Assembly: GCA_937907055.1 (NCBI GenBank)
Contig: CALCTW010000081.1
Span: 1 to 16,371 of the forward strand
DNA length: 16,371 nt
Source: an uncultured Clostridia bacterium
Lineage (GTDB): Bacteria > Bacillota > Clostridia > Christensenellales > Aristaeellaceae
Reading direction: 5' to 3'
Every line of letters begins with the position of its first letter. Position 1 is the first letter of the stretch. This document shows, piece after piece, positions 1 through 9,460 of this stretch. Both the position numbers and the translations under genes were made by a program. The notes beneath the pieces are model-generated. The model did not search any database. It was not told the DNA's origin and worked only from the letters and a program-made list of their open reading frames with translations.

Positions 1-551
1 ACTTCAAAGGTGACAGACTTGATGCCGGCTTCATCGCCGTCCAGCAGGTCCAGCAGCTTGACGGTAAAGCCCATGCGCTCGCAGAAACGGGTGTACATGC
101 GGTAGAGCATCTGTGTCCAGTCCTGCGCTTCGGTGCCGCCGGCGCCCGCGTGCAGGGAGAGCACGGCGTCATTGTCATCATACTTGCCGCGCATCAGGGT
201 CTCCAGCGCCAGCGCGTCGGCATCCGCCTGCAGCTTGTCCAGCGCGGCCCGGATCTCCTCCACCATGGAAGCGTCGTCCTCTTCCTCGGCCAGCAGCATC
301 ATGGTGTCGATGTCATCGCAGTCCCCCAGCAGGGAATTGTAATGCTTGATCTTGCCTTCAAGCGCCGCGATGCGGCGGTTGACATGGGTGGAACGGTCCA
401 GGTTATCCCAGAAGCCGTCCGCGTTCATTTCTTCTCTCAGTTCCTGAAGCTCCTCCTCCATATGCTCGATATGGAGGCCGTCGCCCGTTTCCTTCAGGGA
501 AGCGCGCAGGGCATCCAGCTGAGGGGCAAATTGCTGTAATTCAACGATCAT
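1..551 (-). CDS. prfB: Peptide chain release factor 2 (RF2), N-terminal part, cut by window edge
   Basis: RF2 recognises UAA and UGA stop codons on the ribosome and triggers peptide release. The visible 183 residues include the RF family's N-terminal helical domain (EEELQELREEMNADGFWDN near residues 32-50) and the highly conserved block with HAGAGGTEAQDW followed by GDEAGIKSVT. The SPF and GGQ motifs would lie beyond the window start. The ATG at 549-551 follows GGAGG with 9 nt spacing. It sits 60 nt downstream of secA on the same strand, the conserved Firmicute secA-prfB order, so it is probably cotranscribed. Oddity: most RF2 genes have an in-frame UGA near codon 25 that needs +1 frameshifting. 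Here the frame is open from ATG through that region (ASLKETGDGLHIEHMEEEL), so the autoregulatory frameshift appears absent. Identity is near certain. Confidence 0.95.
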   Translation of the reverse strand, partial: MIVELQQFAPQLDALRASLKETGDGLHIEHMEEELQELREEMNADGFWDNLDRSTHVNRRIAALEGKIKHYNSLLGDCDDIDTMMLLAEEEDDASMVEEIRAALDKLQADADALALETLMRGKYDDNDAVLSLHAGAGGTEAQDWTQMLYRMYTRFCERMGFTVKLLDLLDGDEAGIKSVTFE

Positions 552-611
552 TTTTCATATCCTCCGTTGCCTGTCGTTTGTTGAGTGCTTATGTACAGAA
601 CAGGCATGGGA

Positions 612-3329
<2,718 letters not shown>

Positions 3330-3392
3330 TTAAATCGGTTCCTTTCGGAAAGAATCGGTACATCAATAAGACTGCATAAACAGCCACTTTCT

Positions 3393-3421
3393 ATTATATA
3401 CAAACCACAGCAAAAGGGCAA
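3393..3421 (-). promoter_or_regulatory. secA-prfB promoter
   Basis: On the minus strand TTGCCC (3416-3421) is separated by exactly 17 bases from TATAAT (3393-3398). This predicts a start near 3386 and a leader of about 57 nt before the secA ATG. It was identified by consensus matching only. Confidence 0.75.
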
Positions 3422-3487
3422 GCAAAATATCGGTCCGGCAGGGTTTGAGCGCTCTTCGGGCCGGAACAGATAAACCTTCAGGAACGG

Positions 3488-3516
3488 TTGCAAACTCATA
3501 TATAATATGATATACT
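3488..3516 (+). promoter_or_regulatory. Promoter of the HD-GYP signalling gene
   Basis: TTGCAA (3488-3493), a 17-base spacer and TATACT (3511-3516) match the sigma-A consensus well. The predicted start near 3523 leaves a leader of roughly 105 nt before the ATG at 3629. The promoter is divergent from that of secA. An overlapping TATAAT at 3501-3506 lacks a good -35 partner. Confidence 0.7.
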
Positions 3517-3590
3517 TTTTTTCAACAAGAGACGATGATCCGTTGCGGACGAAGCGCCGCTTTTTCGCCTTTATCAATAAAACCTGGCAC

Positions 3591-3610
3591 TTCCGGAGGC
3601 GGCTCCGGAA
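3591..3610 (+). promoter_or_regulatory. Hairpin in the 5' leader, just before the ribosome binding site
   Basis: TTCCGGAG (3591-3598), a GCGG loop and CTCCGGAA (3603-3610) form a perfect 8-bp GC-rich stem. It ends two bases before the AGGAG Shine-Dalgarno at 3613-3617. No T-run follows, so it is not an intrinsic terminator. It could affect ribosome access or mRNA stability. I see no recognisable c-di-GMP riboswitch around it. Confidence 0.45.
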
Positions 3611-3628
3611 AGAGGAGTGGATCAATAA

Positions 3629-5665
3629 ATGATGCTGACAATATTCATCGCCATATCGTGTACGATCGTCGCGGCCTGTATTGGGGTGGCGTATTCGATC
3701 GCGCGCCGCAGGGACGAACACAGGACGCTTGCGCTGACTGTCTTTTTTGCCGCCGTCGTCAATATCGGTTATCTGGGTACGCTGCTGGCAGATTCCTACC
3801 GCGTGATGAGCATCTTCAACTCCCTTTATTTTTACGCGATCGATCTGATGCTGATGCATCTTGCTTGTTATATCGATCACTACACAAAAACAAGGGTCAC
3901 TGCACCGCTGCGCATCCTTCGCGGCGCGGCGCTTCTCTACAGCGCCGCGGAAGGCATTCTGTTTACGGTCAACGCGTTTCAGGCGCAGGGCACGGAGTGG
4001 GTCGTCACATTTGTCCGTGAGGAGACGGCCCTGCTTTATACCTATCAGGGACATACCCTTTTCACATTGCATCTTGTTTTCTCCTATCTGCTCACAGCCT
4101 ATGTCATTTTCCGTCTCATCTACCGCGCGTGCACCGTCACCGGGGCCTACAGGCGCAGCTATATCAATATTCTGATCGGCATTCTGATCATCGTGTTCCT
4201 CAATGCCATTTATCTTTTCGCGGCCTCCGAGGATATGCCGGATATCTCCCTGATCCTTTACGCGGTCATGTCGATCGTGCTGTATATCCAGGTATATCAT
4301 TATTCCCACAAGGGTCTTCTCGTCATGGCCGGCATGACCATGCTGCAGAATATGAACAGCCCGTGCGTGATGTTTGATAACGAAGATCGCTTCTGTCTGG
4401 TCAATCACGCGGCGTCTTTCCTCGTCCCGGAGGAAAAGCGCGGCGCGCGCTATACTCTCAGGCAGATGCTGCAGGACACCGGTATGGATAAGGTGATCGC
4501 GGATCCCGAACAGGACAGCGCGTTTTTGTGGAATCGCCAGACCGAGAACGGGTTGACCATTTACCGCGGTGATATGAACCGTATGCTGGATGATAAGGGC
4601 CGGGTCATCGGCCGTGTCATCGTGCTGACCGATAACTCGCTCGATACCGATCTGCTGACCGGCTTCTTCACCCGCGGCAGCTTTGAACGCTATTTCAGCA
4701 AGAACCCCGTGATCACCTATCCGGCCAGCGTCATGATCCTCGATATCAACCGTCTTTCCTATATCAATGATCACAGCGGCCGTCTCGCGGGTGATCAGGC
4801 CATCCGTCTGCTGAGCGAACTGATGCGCAAACATCTGGGCGCGGACGCCTATTTCGCCCGGATGGGGGATGCCAACCTGCTTTCGCTCTGCCCCGGGATG
4901 GATGCCCGCGCCGCGCATGAAAAACTGGATCTGATCCGCGCGGAGCTTCGCGGGATCTCGATCGACGGGGTGCCGCTGGATATGCAGGCGGCTGTCCATA
5001 CAGCCACCGAGAATGAACCGGATATCCTGAACGCCGCGCATCTGGCCCGCAAGAGCATGCGCATCCGCAAGCTGCTGGATCATTCCAGCGCGCATGCTTC
5101 CCTGCTGGATTCTTTGGCCCGCACCCAGATGGAGAATGACCCGACGACGGAATATCACGTGCGCCGCACACAGGCGGCGGGCGAGGCGCTGGGGCGCAGG
5201 ATCGGCCTCTCGGATATCGATCTGAGTAATCTTTCCCTGCTCTGCCTTGTGCATGATATCGGCAAGCTGGGCGTGCCGCTGGAGATCCTCAACAAGCCCG
5301 GCCGCCTGTCCCGCGAGGAATGGGAGGTCATGAGCAGCCATGTGGTCAAGGGCTATAACATCGCCATGGCCGGCAATGAACTGCGTGGCGTGGCCGAATA
5401 TGTGCTGCATCATCATGAAAGCTGGGACGGCACCGGTTATCCGGATCGTCTGGCCGGTGAAGCGATCCCCCTGCTCTGCCGCATCATCGCGGTGGTGGAT
5501 GCTTATGATGCCATGACCAATGACCGTCCCTACCGGCGCGCGCTTTCCCGGGAACAGGCGCGTCATGAACTGCGTGTCTGCGCGGGCCGCCAGTTCGATC
5601 CCAATGTGGTTTCCGAATATCTGGCGCTGCTGCAGGAAACGGAGCCGCTGACCGATGAACAATAG
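3629..5665 (+). CDS. 7TM sensor with degenerate GGDEF and C-terminal HD-GYP c-di-GMP phosphodiesterase domain
   Basis: Predicted membrane-bound enzyme hydrolysing the second messenger c-di-GMP. The 678 residues start with about seven hydrophobic segments (roughly 1-22, 36-55, 61-81, 98-118, 143-166, 178-198, 205-223), like the 7TM input module of histidine kinases. A PAS-like stretch follows (about 240-335), then a GGDEF-fold domain (about 338-490). Its active site reads RMGDAN (411-416) instead of RxGGDEF, so cyclase activity is unlikely. The C-terminal HD-GYP domain is intact, with HD at 542-543 in VHDIGKLGVP, HHHESWDGTGYP at 594-605, and DAYDAMTNDRPYR. The ATG at 3629 (or the adjacent one at 3632) follows AGGAG. 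The stop is TAG, and the same frame continues without TAA or TGA into the next gene (see findings). Substrate and signal are inferred from the family. Confidence 0.9.
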   Translation: MMLTIFIAISCTIVAACIGVAYSIARRRDEHRTLALTVFFAAVVNIGYLGTLLADSYRVMSIFNSLYFYAIDLMLMHLACYIDHYTKTRVTAPLRILRGAALLYSAAEGILFTVNAFQAQGTEWVVTFVREETALLYTYQGHTLFTLHLVFSYLLTAYVIFRLIYRACTVTGAYRRSYINILIGILIIVFLNAIYLFAASEDMPDISLILYAVMSIVLYIQVYHYSHKGLLVMAGMTMLQNMNSPCVMFDNEDRFCLVNHAASFLVPEEKRGARYTLRQMLQDTGMDKVIADPEQDSAFLWNRQTENGLTIYRGDMNRMLDDKGRVIGRVIVLTDNSLDTDLLTGFFTRGSFERYFSKNPVITYPASVMILDINRLSYINDHSGRLAGDQAIRLLSELMRKHLGADAYFARMGDANLLSLCPGMDARAAHEKLDLIRAELRGISIDGVPLDMQAAVHTATENEPDILNAAHLARKSMRIRKLLDHSSAHASLLDSLARTQMENDPTTEYHVRRTQAAGEALGRRIGLSDIDLSNLSLLCLVHDIGKLGVPLEILNKPGRLSREEWEVMSSHVVKGYNIAMAGNELRGVAEYVLHHHESWDGTGYPDRLAGEAIPLLCRIIAVVDAYDAMTNDRPYRRALSREQARHELRVCAGRQFDPNVVSEYLALLQETEPLTDEQ

Positions 5666-5743
5666 GAAAACAGAGCGGGCGATACCTTCCGTCCCGCCGG
5701 TGCCGGCATGATGGAACAGGAGCCTGCGCAGACATAGGAGAGG

Positions 5744-6622
5744 GTGCATGATGTCTTCTATGCCAGCTATCAGCTGGATGAAAACAGCCGCATCATTTTT
5801 GTGGATGACGCCTTTACAACGCTCACCGGTTATACCCGCGCCGATGTGGAAGCCTATAACCTCCACCAGCAGGATCTGATCCCGCCGGAGGATCAGAAAG
5901 AGTATCTTTCAAAACTGACAAGTCAGATGAAGGATGCCCTGTATCTGGAGCATCGTCTGCTCCGCAAGGACGGCGCGGTCACCAATGTCTACTGCTTCGG
6001 CCGTAATTTCTACAGCGCGGGCGTGCATGCCATGCGCACGGAGATCATCATCTGCGATGCCTCCTCGTCCATGGCGGTGCGTGAAATGGTCCGCCGGATG
6101 GAGGACAGCCACAGCCGCGCGGTCGCCATCTATCAAGAGCGTCTGCGCGAGGATCCGCTGACCGGTCTGCTCAATCAGCGTGCCTTCCGCGAGGATGTGC
6201 AGATGCGTCTGCTGGATGAAAAGAACACGGTGCTGATGATGGTGCTGGATATCGATCATTTCAAGCAGTACAATGACTCCCTGGGGCATCGTCAGGGCGA
6301 TGAGATCCTGCGCAAGGTGAGTCAGGCCGTGGCCGCCAACGCTCCGTCGGACGGCCTGACCTGCCGTCTCGGCGGCGATGAATTCGCGGTGGCCTTCCTT
6401 GGCGGCAAGGGGGAGGAACAGGCACTGCGGGAACAGGCCGACGCGTTCTGGAATGCCATGCGCAGCGGCGTGCGCGCCTTTGAAAGTGAGATGACCTTCT
6501 CCGGCGGCATTGCTGTTTCCACGGCCGGGATGACTTATCTCACCCTGTTCGATCAGGCGGATCGGCGCCTGTACAAGGCCAAGTCTGCCGGGCGTAATTG
6601 CCTGATCAGCGAGAATGAATAA
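5744..6622 (+). CDS. PAS-GGDEF diguanylate cyclase
   Basis: Predicted soluble enzyme making c-di-GMP from two GTP. A single PAS sensor domain (about 1-110, with RIIFVDDAFTTLTGYT) is followed by a helical linker and a GGDEF domain. That domain has DPLTGLLN at 137-144, metal-binding LDIDHFKQYND and a canonical RLGGDEF (GGDEF at 210-214). The usual inhibitory-site RxxD five residues before GGDEF is missing (PSDG instead), so product inhibition through that site is not expected. The only start that keeps the PAS domain is GTG at 5744. AGGAG (5736-5740) lies just 3 nt before it, an unusually tight spacing, and an in-frame TAG sits at 5735-5737. It lies 78 nt after the HD-GYP gene and is probably in the same operon, giving opposing c-di-GMP activities side by side. 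Confidence 0.9.
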   Translation: MHDVFYASYQLDENSRIIFVDDAFTTLTGYTRADVEAYNLHQQDLIPPEDQKEYLSKLTSQMKDALYLEHRLLRKDGAVTNVYCFGRNFYSAGVHAMRTEIIICDASSSMAVREMVRRMEDSHSRAVAIYQERLREDPLTGLLNQRAFREDVQMRLLDEKNTVLMMVLDIDHFKQYNDSLGHRQGDEILRKVSQAVAANAPSDGLTCRLGGDEFAVAFLGGKGEEQALREQADAFWNAMRSGVRAFESEMTFSGGIAVSTAGMTYLTLFDQADRRLYKAKSAGRNCLISENE

Positions 6623-6623
6623 C

Positions 6624-6667
6624 AAAAAAGGATCCTTCAGGGCGTGTGTTCGCCGTCTGAAGGATCC
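6624..6667 (-). terminator. Strong hairpin whose U-tract lies on the minus strand
   Basis: GGATCCTTCAG (6630-6640) pairs perfectly with CTGAAGGATCC (6657-6667), and an inner GGCG/CGCC extends the stem. On the plus strand no T-run follows. On the minus strand six T (complement of A 6624-6629) follow directly, so it has intrinsic-terminator form against leftward transcription. On the plus strand it sits between the cyclase stop codon and the DUF4250 ribosome binding site and may act as an mRNA-processing or stability element. Confidence 0.55.
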
Positions 6668-6686
6668 CTGGAAATGGGAGGATAAT

Positions 6687-6869
6687 ATGGCGTTACCCAG
6701 GAACGCGGCGATCCTGTTCAGTCTGCTTAATATGAAACTTCGTGATCAGTATGCCTCGCTGGAGGCCCTGTGCGATGATCTGGATGAAGATCAGCAGGAG
6801 ATCACGCGGCTCATGGCCGAGGCCGGTTACTGCTATGACGCGGAGAATAACCAATTCGTGCCCGTATGA
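6687..6869 (+). CDS. DUF4250 family small protein
   Basis: A 60-residue protein of unknown function that matches my recollection of the clostridial DUF4250 family. The pattern is LPRNAAILFSLLNMKLRD, then a SLEALCDDL stretch, then EITRLMAEAGYCYDAENNQF, which looks like a small helical, winged-helix-like fold. I chose the ATG at 6687 because GGGAGG (6676-6681) precedes it by 5 nt. An upstream in-frame ATG at 6615 overlaps the previous stop codon, has no ribosome binding site and would read through a hairpin. It lies 64 nt after the diguanylate cyclase and may be cotranscribed. No catalytic residues are recognisable and I assign no function. Confidence 0.85.
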   Translation: MALPRNAAILFSLLNMKLRDQYASLEALCDDLDEDQQEITRLMAEAGYCYDAENNQFVPV

Positions 6870-6877
6870 GCCTCCTG

Positions 6878-6896
6878 CCGGCATCTGCCGGTTTTT
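6878..6896 (+). terminator. Short intrinsic terminator after the DUF4250 gene
   Basis: CCGGC (6878-6882), loop ATCT and GCCGG (6887-6891) are followed by five T. The stem is short but GC-pure and starts nine bases after the stop codon. Confidence 0.55.
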
Positions 6897-6907
6897 ACCC
6901 GTGTCAG

Positions 6908-6980
6908 CGGATCCGGTCCCGTCTTATCGTGCCGGATCCGGGCTTCCGGGGGATGATGAATACGCGTCCTTCCGCGGAAG
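6908..6980. repeat. Inverted repeats upstream of the flavin reductase-rubredoxin gene
   Basis: CGGATCCGG (6908-6916) and CCGGATCCG (6932-6940) form a 9-bp stem with a 15-nt loop. A second element, CTTCCGCGGAAG (6969-6980), is a perfect 12-bp palindrome ending 13 bases before the AAAGGAG ribosome binding site. Neither is followed by a T-run. I saw no clear sigma-A promoter here. The palindrome could be an operator or part of an mRNA leader structure. Confidence 0.4.
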
Positions 6981-7009
6981 CGTTCATTTTATGAAAGGAG
7001 TAATGATCA

Positions 7010-7612
7010 ATGGATCCCAAAGCAATGTACAAATTGAGTTACGGTCTGTATGTGCTGACCGCCAAGGATGACGGAAAGGACAGCGGCTGTATCATCGATA
7101 CCGCGATACAGGCGGCTTCCGTGCCGGAACAGCTCAGTATCTGTGTCAGCAAACGCAATCATACGCATGATATGATCATGAACACCCGTGAATTCACGGT
7201 CAGCGTGATCAGCCGGAAGGCCGGTTTTGATCTTTTCAAACGCTTCGGCTTTCAGTCCGGCAAAAATACAGATAAGTTTGACGGCTTCAACGGCTGCAAA
7301 CGCGGCAAAAACAGCATTCTGTATGTCACTGAAGGAACAAACGCGTTTATTTCGGTCAAGGTAAAGAAAATAGAGGATCTGGGTTCCCACACGATGTTTA
7401 TCGGTGAGATCACGGATATGGAGGTGCTGGACAGCGCGCCGTCCGTGACATACGCGGAGTATCTGGATCACATCAAGCCCAAGCCGCAGGCCGCGGAGTC
7501 CGCGCCGGAAGGAAAGACCGTCTGGCGCTGCACTGTCTGCGGTTACGAATATGAAGGAGAGGAACTGCCGGAGGGTTTTGTTTGCCCGCTGTGCGGCCGT
7601 CCTGCATCGTAG
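7010..7612 (+). CDS. Flavin reductase-rubredoxin fusion (high-molecular-weight rubredoxin type)
   Basis: Predicted cytoplasmic NAD(P)H:rubredoxin oxidoreductase that feeds electrons to peroxide- or oxygen-reducing proteins in anaerobes. Residues 1 to about 155 form an FMN-binding split barrel of the flavin reductase family (MYKLSYGLYVLTAK, later ILYVTEGTNAFI and HTMFIGEI). Residues 171-200 are a short rubredoxin with C174, C177, C192 and C195 (WRCTVCGY, FVCPLCGRP) for one iron. The ATG at 7010 follows AAAGGAG by 9 nt. The protein stops at a TAG directly after CGRPAS. Family members usually continue with x-F-E/K and a few residues, and the DNA after the TAG reads FEACEK then TAA in frame, so the end looks clipped by a nonsense codon or TAG readthrough. 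A terminator follows, so the gene is probably monocistronic. Confidence 0.9.
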   Translation: MDPKAMYKLSYGLYVLTAKDDGKDSGCIIDTAIQAASVPEQLSICVSKRNHTHDMIMNTREFTVSVISRKAGFDLFKRFGFQSGKNTDKFDGFNGCKRGKNSILYVTEGTNAFISVKVKKIEDLGSHTMFIGEITDMEVLDSAPSVTYAEYLDHIKPKPQAAESAPEGKTVWRCTVCGYEYEGEELPEGFVCPLCGRPAS

Positions 7613-7666
7613 TTCGAGGCTTGTGAAAAATAATCGGGCCTGATCGCCCGGAACAGTATCATCGCG

Positions 7667-7702
7667 CCTCCGGGAACATCCGTTTCCCGGAGGTTTTTGT
7701 TT
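7667..7702 (+). terminator. Intrinsic terminator after the flavin reductase-rubredoxin gene
   Basis: CCTCCGGGAA (7667-7676) pairs perfectly with TTCCCGGAGG (7684-7693) around a 7-nt loop. TTTTTGTTT follows. Confidence 0.9.
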
Positions 7703-7747
7703 CCGCGGCAGAGCAGAATCAGAACAGTATTTTCATCTTCTTGTAAC

Positions 7748-7776
7748 TTGTAGAGTACTTCCCTTTGTGATAAAAT
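7748..7776 (+). promoter_or_regulatory. Promoter of the DUF1846 gene
   Basis: TTGTAG (7748-7753), 17 bases and TAAAAT (7771-7776), with an extended -10 TGA directly upstream. Predicted start near 7783, giving a leader of about 50 nt. The -35 is weak. Confidence 0.6.
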
Positions 7777-7833
7777 GAAGAACGGTTTTGGTTTTTCTGT
7801 TCCTATTCTGTTGATATATACGGGGGAAATCGT

Positions 7834-9315
7834 ATGAGGAGAGGATTTGACCACGAGGAATATACCCGGATCCAGAGTCAGCACATCGCGGAGCGCATCA
7901 GTCAGTTCGGCGGCAAGCTTTATCTGGAACTGGGCGGCAAACTGTTTGATGACTATCACGCCAGCCGCGTGCTGCCCGGCTTCAATCCGGACAGCAAGGT
8001 GCAGATGTTCCTGAAACTGAAGGATCAGGCGGAACTGGTCATCGCCATCAACAGCAACGATATCGAAAAGAACAAGGTGCGCGGCGATCTGGGCATCACC
8101 TATGATGCCGATGTGCTTCGCCTTATCGATGCCTTCCGCGGCATCGGCCTGTATGTGGGCAGCGTGGTGCTTACTCGTTTTGAAGGTCAGCCCTCCGCCT
8201 CCGCCTTTATGGAGAGGCTGAACAAGCTGGGCATCAAGACCTATCGCCACTATCCCATCCCCAATTACCCGGCGGATGTCAAGGCGGTCGTCAGCCCCGA
8301 AGGCTTTGGCCGTAATGAATATATCGAGACCACCCGTCCGCTCGTGCTGGTGACCGCGCCCGGCCCCGGCAGCGGCAAGATGGCCACCTGCCTCAGCCAG
8401 CTTTATCATGAGAATCTGCGCGGCATCAAGGCAGGCTATGCCAAGTTTGAGACTTTCCCCGTCTGGGATCTGTCCCTCAATCACCCTGTCAATATCGCTT
8501 ATGAAGCCGCCACGGCGGATCTTGGCGATGTCAATATGATCGATCCCTTCCATCTGGAAGCGTACGGGGTCACCACGGTCAATTATAACCGTGATATTGA
8601 GATCTTCCCTGTTCTGAAGGCGCTGTTCGAACACATCTACGGCAGCTGCCCCTATCAGAGCCCCACGGACATGGGTGTCAACATGATCCGCAGGTGTATC
8701 GTGGATGATGACGCCTGCCGCGAAGCCGGAAGGACGGAGATCCTCCGCCGCCTCTACACCGCGCTGGTCGATCAGCGCAAGGGCAAGAATGACGGCACCG
8801 AGGCGGAGAAGATCAAGCTGCTGATGCAGAAACTGAGCATCACCGATGCCGATCGTCCCTGCATCGCCGCCGCGCGCGCCGTGGAGGAAGCAACGGGTGA
8901 GCCCGCGCTGGCCATCGAACTGGAAGACGGCCGTGTTGTCACCGGCAAGACAGGCCGCCTGATGGGCCCCTCCGCCGCGCTGCTGCTCAATGCCGTCAAG
9001 GCGCTGGCCGGCATCGATAAGGAAGTGGAGCTGATCAGCCCCTCCGTGCTGGAGCCGATCCAGACCCTCAAGACCGATTACCTCGGCAATCGCAATCCCC
9101 GCCTGCACAGCGATGAGATCCTCGTCGCGCTCTCCATCTGCGCGGCCACCGATGAAAACGCGAAGAAGGCCATGGAGCAGCTGCCCCGTCTGGCCGGCTG
9201 CGAAGTGCACAGCACGGTCATTCTGCCCGAAACGGACAGCAATATCTACCGCCGTCTGCGCACCAATCTCACCTGCGATCCCCGTTATCAGGCCAAGACC
9301 CTGTATCACAAATAA
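7834..9315 (+). CDS. DUF1846 family protein
   Basis: A 493-residue cytoplasmic protein of a widespread family without an established role. The N-terminal pattern GFDHEEYTRIQSQHIAERI, the segment LYLELGGKLFDDYHASRVLPGF and the middle block APGPGSGKMATCLSQLYHE (about 175-193) are hallmarks I recognise. GPGSGK (177-182) resembles a nucleotide-binding loop, and LGDVNMIDPFHLEAYG and SPTDMGVN are further conserved family blocks. Length equals that of full-length relatives. The ATG at 7834 is preceded by a G-rich CGGGGGAA about 6 nt upstream, weaker than its neighbours' binding sites. It has its own promoter and a terminator before it, so it is probably a single-gene unit. The phosphate-loop reading is inference. 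Confidence 0.9.
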   Translation: MRRGFDHEEYTRIQSQHIAERISQFGGKLYLELGGKLFDDYHASRVLPGFNPDSKVQMFLKLKDQAELVIAINSNDIEKNKVRGDLGITYDADVLRLIDAFRGIGLYVGSVVLTRFEGQPSASAFMERLNKLGIKTYRHYPIPNYPADVKAVVSPEGFGRNEYIETTRPLVLVTAPGPGSGKMATCLSQLYHENLRGIKAGYAKFETFPVWDLSLNHPVNIAYEAATADLGDVNMIDPFHLEAYGVTTVNYNRDIEIFPVLKALFEHIYGSCPYQSPTDMGVNMIRRCIVDDDACREAGRTEILRRLYTALVDQRKGKNDGTEAEKIKLLMQKLSITDADRPCIAAARAVEEATGEPALAIELEDGRVVTGKTGRLMGPSAALLLNAVKALAGIDKEVELISPSVLEPIQTLKTDYLGNRNPRLHSDEILVALSICAATDENAKKAMEQLPRLAGCEVHSTVILPETDSNIYRRLRTNLTCDPRYQAKTLYHK

Positions 9316-9325
9316 AATATACTCG

Positions 9326-9447
9326 CCTCAGGGTTCGGTGTGGGCATAAAGGGTATCTTTTGTGCCTCGTCTGTGCCTTGCTTCGGTCAACGTAGCGCTG
9401 CTACGCCTCCCTTCGCGCGGCTTTGACGAAGACACAAAATCTATCCC
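9326..9447. repeat. Intergenic palindromic repeat, copy 1
   Basis: The stretch beginning GGGTATCTTTTGTG (9351) and ending CACAAAATCTATCCC (9447) has near-complementary ends, and its core CGTAGCGCTGCTACG (9391-9405) is a perfect 6-bp hairpin. It therefore folds into a long imperfect stem, like a REP or MITE-type element. The segment from CCTCA (9326) onward is repeated in diverged form further right. No protein-coding frame is convincing. Confidence 0.6.
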
Positions 9448-9460
9448 TTTCTGCTCCGCA

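Noticed and set aside
3523..3628. c-di-GMP riboswitch in the leader of the HD-GYP gene
   Set aside because: The leader is long enough, but I see no GEMM-type conserved core; only a simple hairpin is present.
5663..7612. Genome-wide reassignment of TAG to a sense codon, or pyrrolysine use
   Set aside because: secA, thrC, the DUF1846 gene and all other genes here contain no internal TAG, and no enzyme known to use pyrrolysine is present. The three suggestive TAGs are reported as findings, but nonsense mutation is the simpler explanation.
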